64,000 nt of DNA. Origin: Ruania rhizosphaerae. GTDB taxonomy: Bacteria; Actinomycetota; Actinomycetes; Actinomycetales; Beutenbergiaceae. The position numbers were made by a program, and so were the translations under genes. The stretch covers positions 62,001 through 126,000 of the forward strand of contig NZ_VSMB01000010.1 of assembly GCF_009805705.1 (NCBI RefSeq), written 5' to 3'. Of the stretch, positions 62,968-64,000 are shown one piece after another. Numbering within the stretch: the stretch's first letter is position 1; each line of letters begins with the position of its first letter. Under the pieces are notes generated by a model. That model had not been told where the DNA came from. It searched no databases and saw nothing but the letters and a program-made list of their open reading frames with translations.

Positions 62968-64000
62968 CTAGGCGTCGATGGAGTGCCGTCCCTTGCGTGG
63001 CGCGGCCGACTCTCCGGTGCCGTCGGCCTCGGCGAGGGACTGGACCAGCTTGTCACCCTCGACGTCCAGGTTCGGCAGGATCTTCTCGAGCCAGCGCGGC
63101 AGCCACCACGCCTTCTCCCCGGCGATGGCCATCACCGCGGGGATCAGCGTCATCCTTACCACGAAGGCGTCGAAGAGGATGCCGATGGCGAGGGCGAAGC
63201 CGATCTGCTTGATCATCGCGTCGTGAGCGAAGATGAAGCCAGCGAACACCGAGACCATGATCACCGCAGCGGCGAGCACGACCCGAGCGGCGAGCTGGTA
63301 GCCGTGCACCACGCCCTTCACACCCGGGTGGCCGTGCACGTGTGACTCGCGCATGGAGGAGACGAGGAATACCTGGTAGTCCATCGCCAGCCCGTACAGG
63401 ATCCCGGTGATGATGATCGGCAGGAAGCTCAGTAGCGGGCCGGGGGTGTCGAAGCCGAACAGCTCCTTCGCCCAGCCCCACTGGAACACCGCGGTGGTGG
63501 CCCCGAGGGTGGCGAGGATGCTGAGCACGAAGCCGAGCGTCGCCGTCACCGGCACGAAGAGCGACCGGAACACCAGCAGCAGGATGATCAGCGAGAGCAC
63601 CACGATCACCGCCAGATAGGGAATCAGCGCGTCGGAGAGCACCTGGGACATATCGATGTTGATGGCGGTCACCCCGGTCACGCCCAACTCGGAGCTGCCC
63701 AGGTTGCTCACGCCGTCCAGATCGAGGTCGCGGATCTTGTTCACCAGGTCCGCGGTGGTCTCATCGTTCGGACCTGCGTCGGGCACGACCGTCAGCGTCA
63801 GGAGCGTGCCGTCCTCGGACTGCCCGGAGGGCATGACGGCGCTCGCACCGGCCAGATCGAGCAGCTCCGCCTTGAGCGTCGCGACATCGTCCGGGGTGTA
63901 GGCCTCTCCGGACTCGGCAACGACGAGCAGCGGGGCATTGAACCCCTCCCCGAAACCTTCGGTGAGGGCGTCGTAGCTCTGCCGCTCCACCGTGTCCTGG
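62968..64000 (-). CDS. MMPL-family transporter, C-terminal part (5' end outside window)
   Basis: The frame runs past the right edge, so only the last 340 residues or so are present. An extracytoplasmic domain is followed by the C-terminal membrane bundle with segments such as YLAVIVVLSLIILLLVF, the MMPL/RND stretch GILYGLAMDYQVFLVSSMRE (conserved GxxxDY), and FVVRMTLIPAVMAIAGEKAWWLP. These transporters move lipids or drugs. The tail RKGRHSIDA is cytoplasmic. The apparent GTG start at 63990 is internal. Confidence 0.88.
   Translation of the reverse strand, partial: QDTVERQSYDALTEGFGEGFNAPLLVVAESGEAYTPDDVATLKAELLDLAGASAVMPSGQSEDGTLLTLTVVPDAGPNDETTADLVNKIRDLDLDGVSNLGSSELGVTGVTAINIDMSQVLSDALIPYLAVIVVLSLIILLLVFRSLFVPVTATLGFVLSILATLGATTAVFQWGWAKELFGFDTPGPLLSFLPIIITGILYGLAMDYQVFLVSSMRESHVHGHPGVKGVVHGYQLAARVVLAAAVIMVSVFAGFIFAHDAMIKQIGFALAIGILFDAFVVRMTLIPAVMAIAGEKAWWLPRWLEKILPNLDVEGDKLVQSLAEADGTGESAAPRKGRHSIDA

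Overview
The window is a chromosomal segment from a high-GC Gram-positive actinobacterium, most like a Micrococcales member of the Ruania/Beutenbergia/Georgenia type (inferred from gene content; no search was run). Supporting signs are two tandem clpP genes, coenzyme F420 genes (a glucose-6-phosphate dehydrogenase of the Fgd type, a second F420-type oxidoreductase, cofE), a mycothiol-type DsbA-fold protein, an HNH/DUF222 endonuclease, GTG starts, GC-rich hairpin terminators without U tracts, and a complete ectoine/hydroxyectoine pathway that suggests salt or drought tolerance.

Left part (1-31 kb): an edge-truncated membrane protein, an SSB paralogue and ettA lead into ectABC-ectD on the minus strand. 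Then come peptidoglycan-recycling nagZ-murQ, a DoxX protein, tesB-glbO, and a phosphotransferase block (enzyme I divergent from EIIB, malQ, EIIA). After these lie aminopeptidase N, a cupin, GNAT and DsbA-like enzymes, a rhodanese-like protein with an odd leader, an M13 metallopeptidase, rpiB, an alkyltransferase-like DNA-repair protein, cysK-cysE, and the cysteine-free ribosomal proteins L31 type B and L32.

Centre (29.5-39 kb): a sortase-anchored surface protein with a nearly perfect internal DNA duplication. It is followed by a short repeat array carrying copies of the tRNA-Pro 3' end, then tRNA-Pro and tRNA-Gly back to back. The protein-quality block tig, clpP1-clpP2, clpX follows, with a putative ClgR operator, a Rv2629/Balon-type ribosome-hibernation factor and a chorismate mutase.

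Nitrogen block (39-50 kb): narK-nasA-nasB-nirB-nirD-cysG-nnaR is one plus-strand unit. It takes up nitrate, reduces it to nitrite and then ammonium, makes the siroheme that nitrite reductase needs, and ends with a fused HemD/winged-helix regulator. A tandem GlnR box with correct 6-base spacers lies just upstream of narK. A sirohydrochlorin chelatase that could finish siroheme synthesis lies near 54 kb.

Right part (50-64 kb): an HNH endonuclease with a 15-bp tandem repeat, F420-dependent Fgd, a pfkB-valS-MDR oxidoreductase run on the minus strand, a GH4 glycosidase, an F420-type oxidoreductase coupled to cofE, and the end of an MMPL transporter cut by the window edge. I found no prophage, CRISPR array, transposase or biosynthetic megacluster. 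The least explained features are the tRNA-Pro-derived repeat array, the rhodanese leader and the dyads before ectD.
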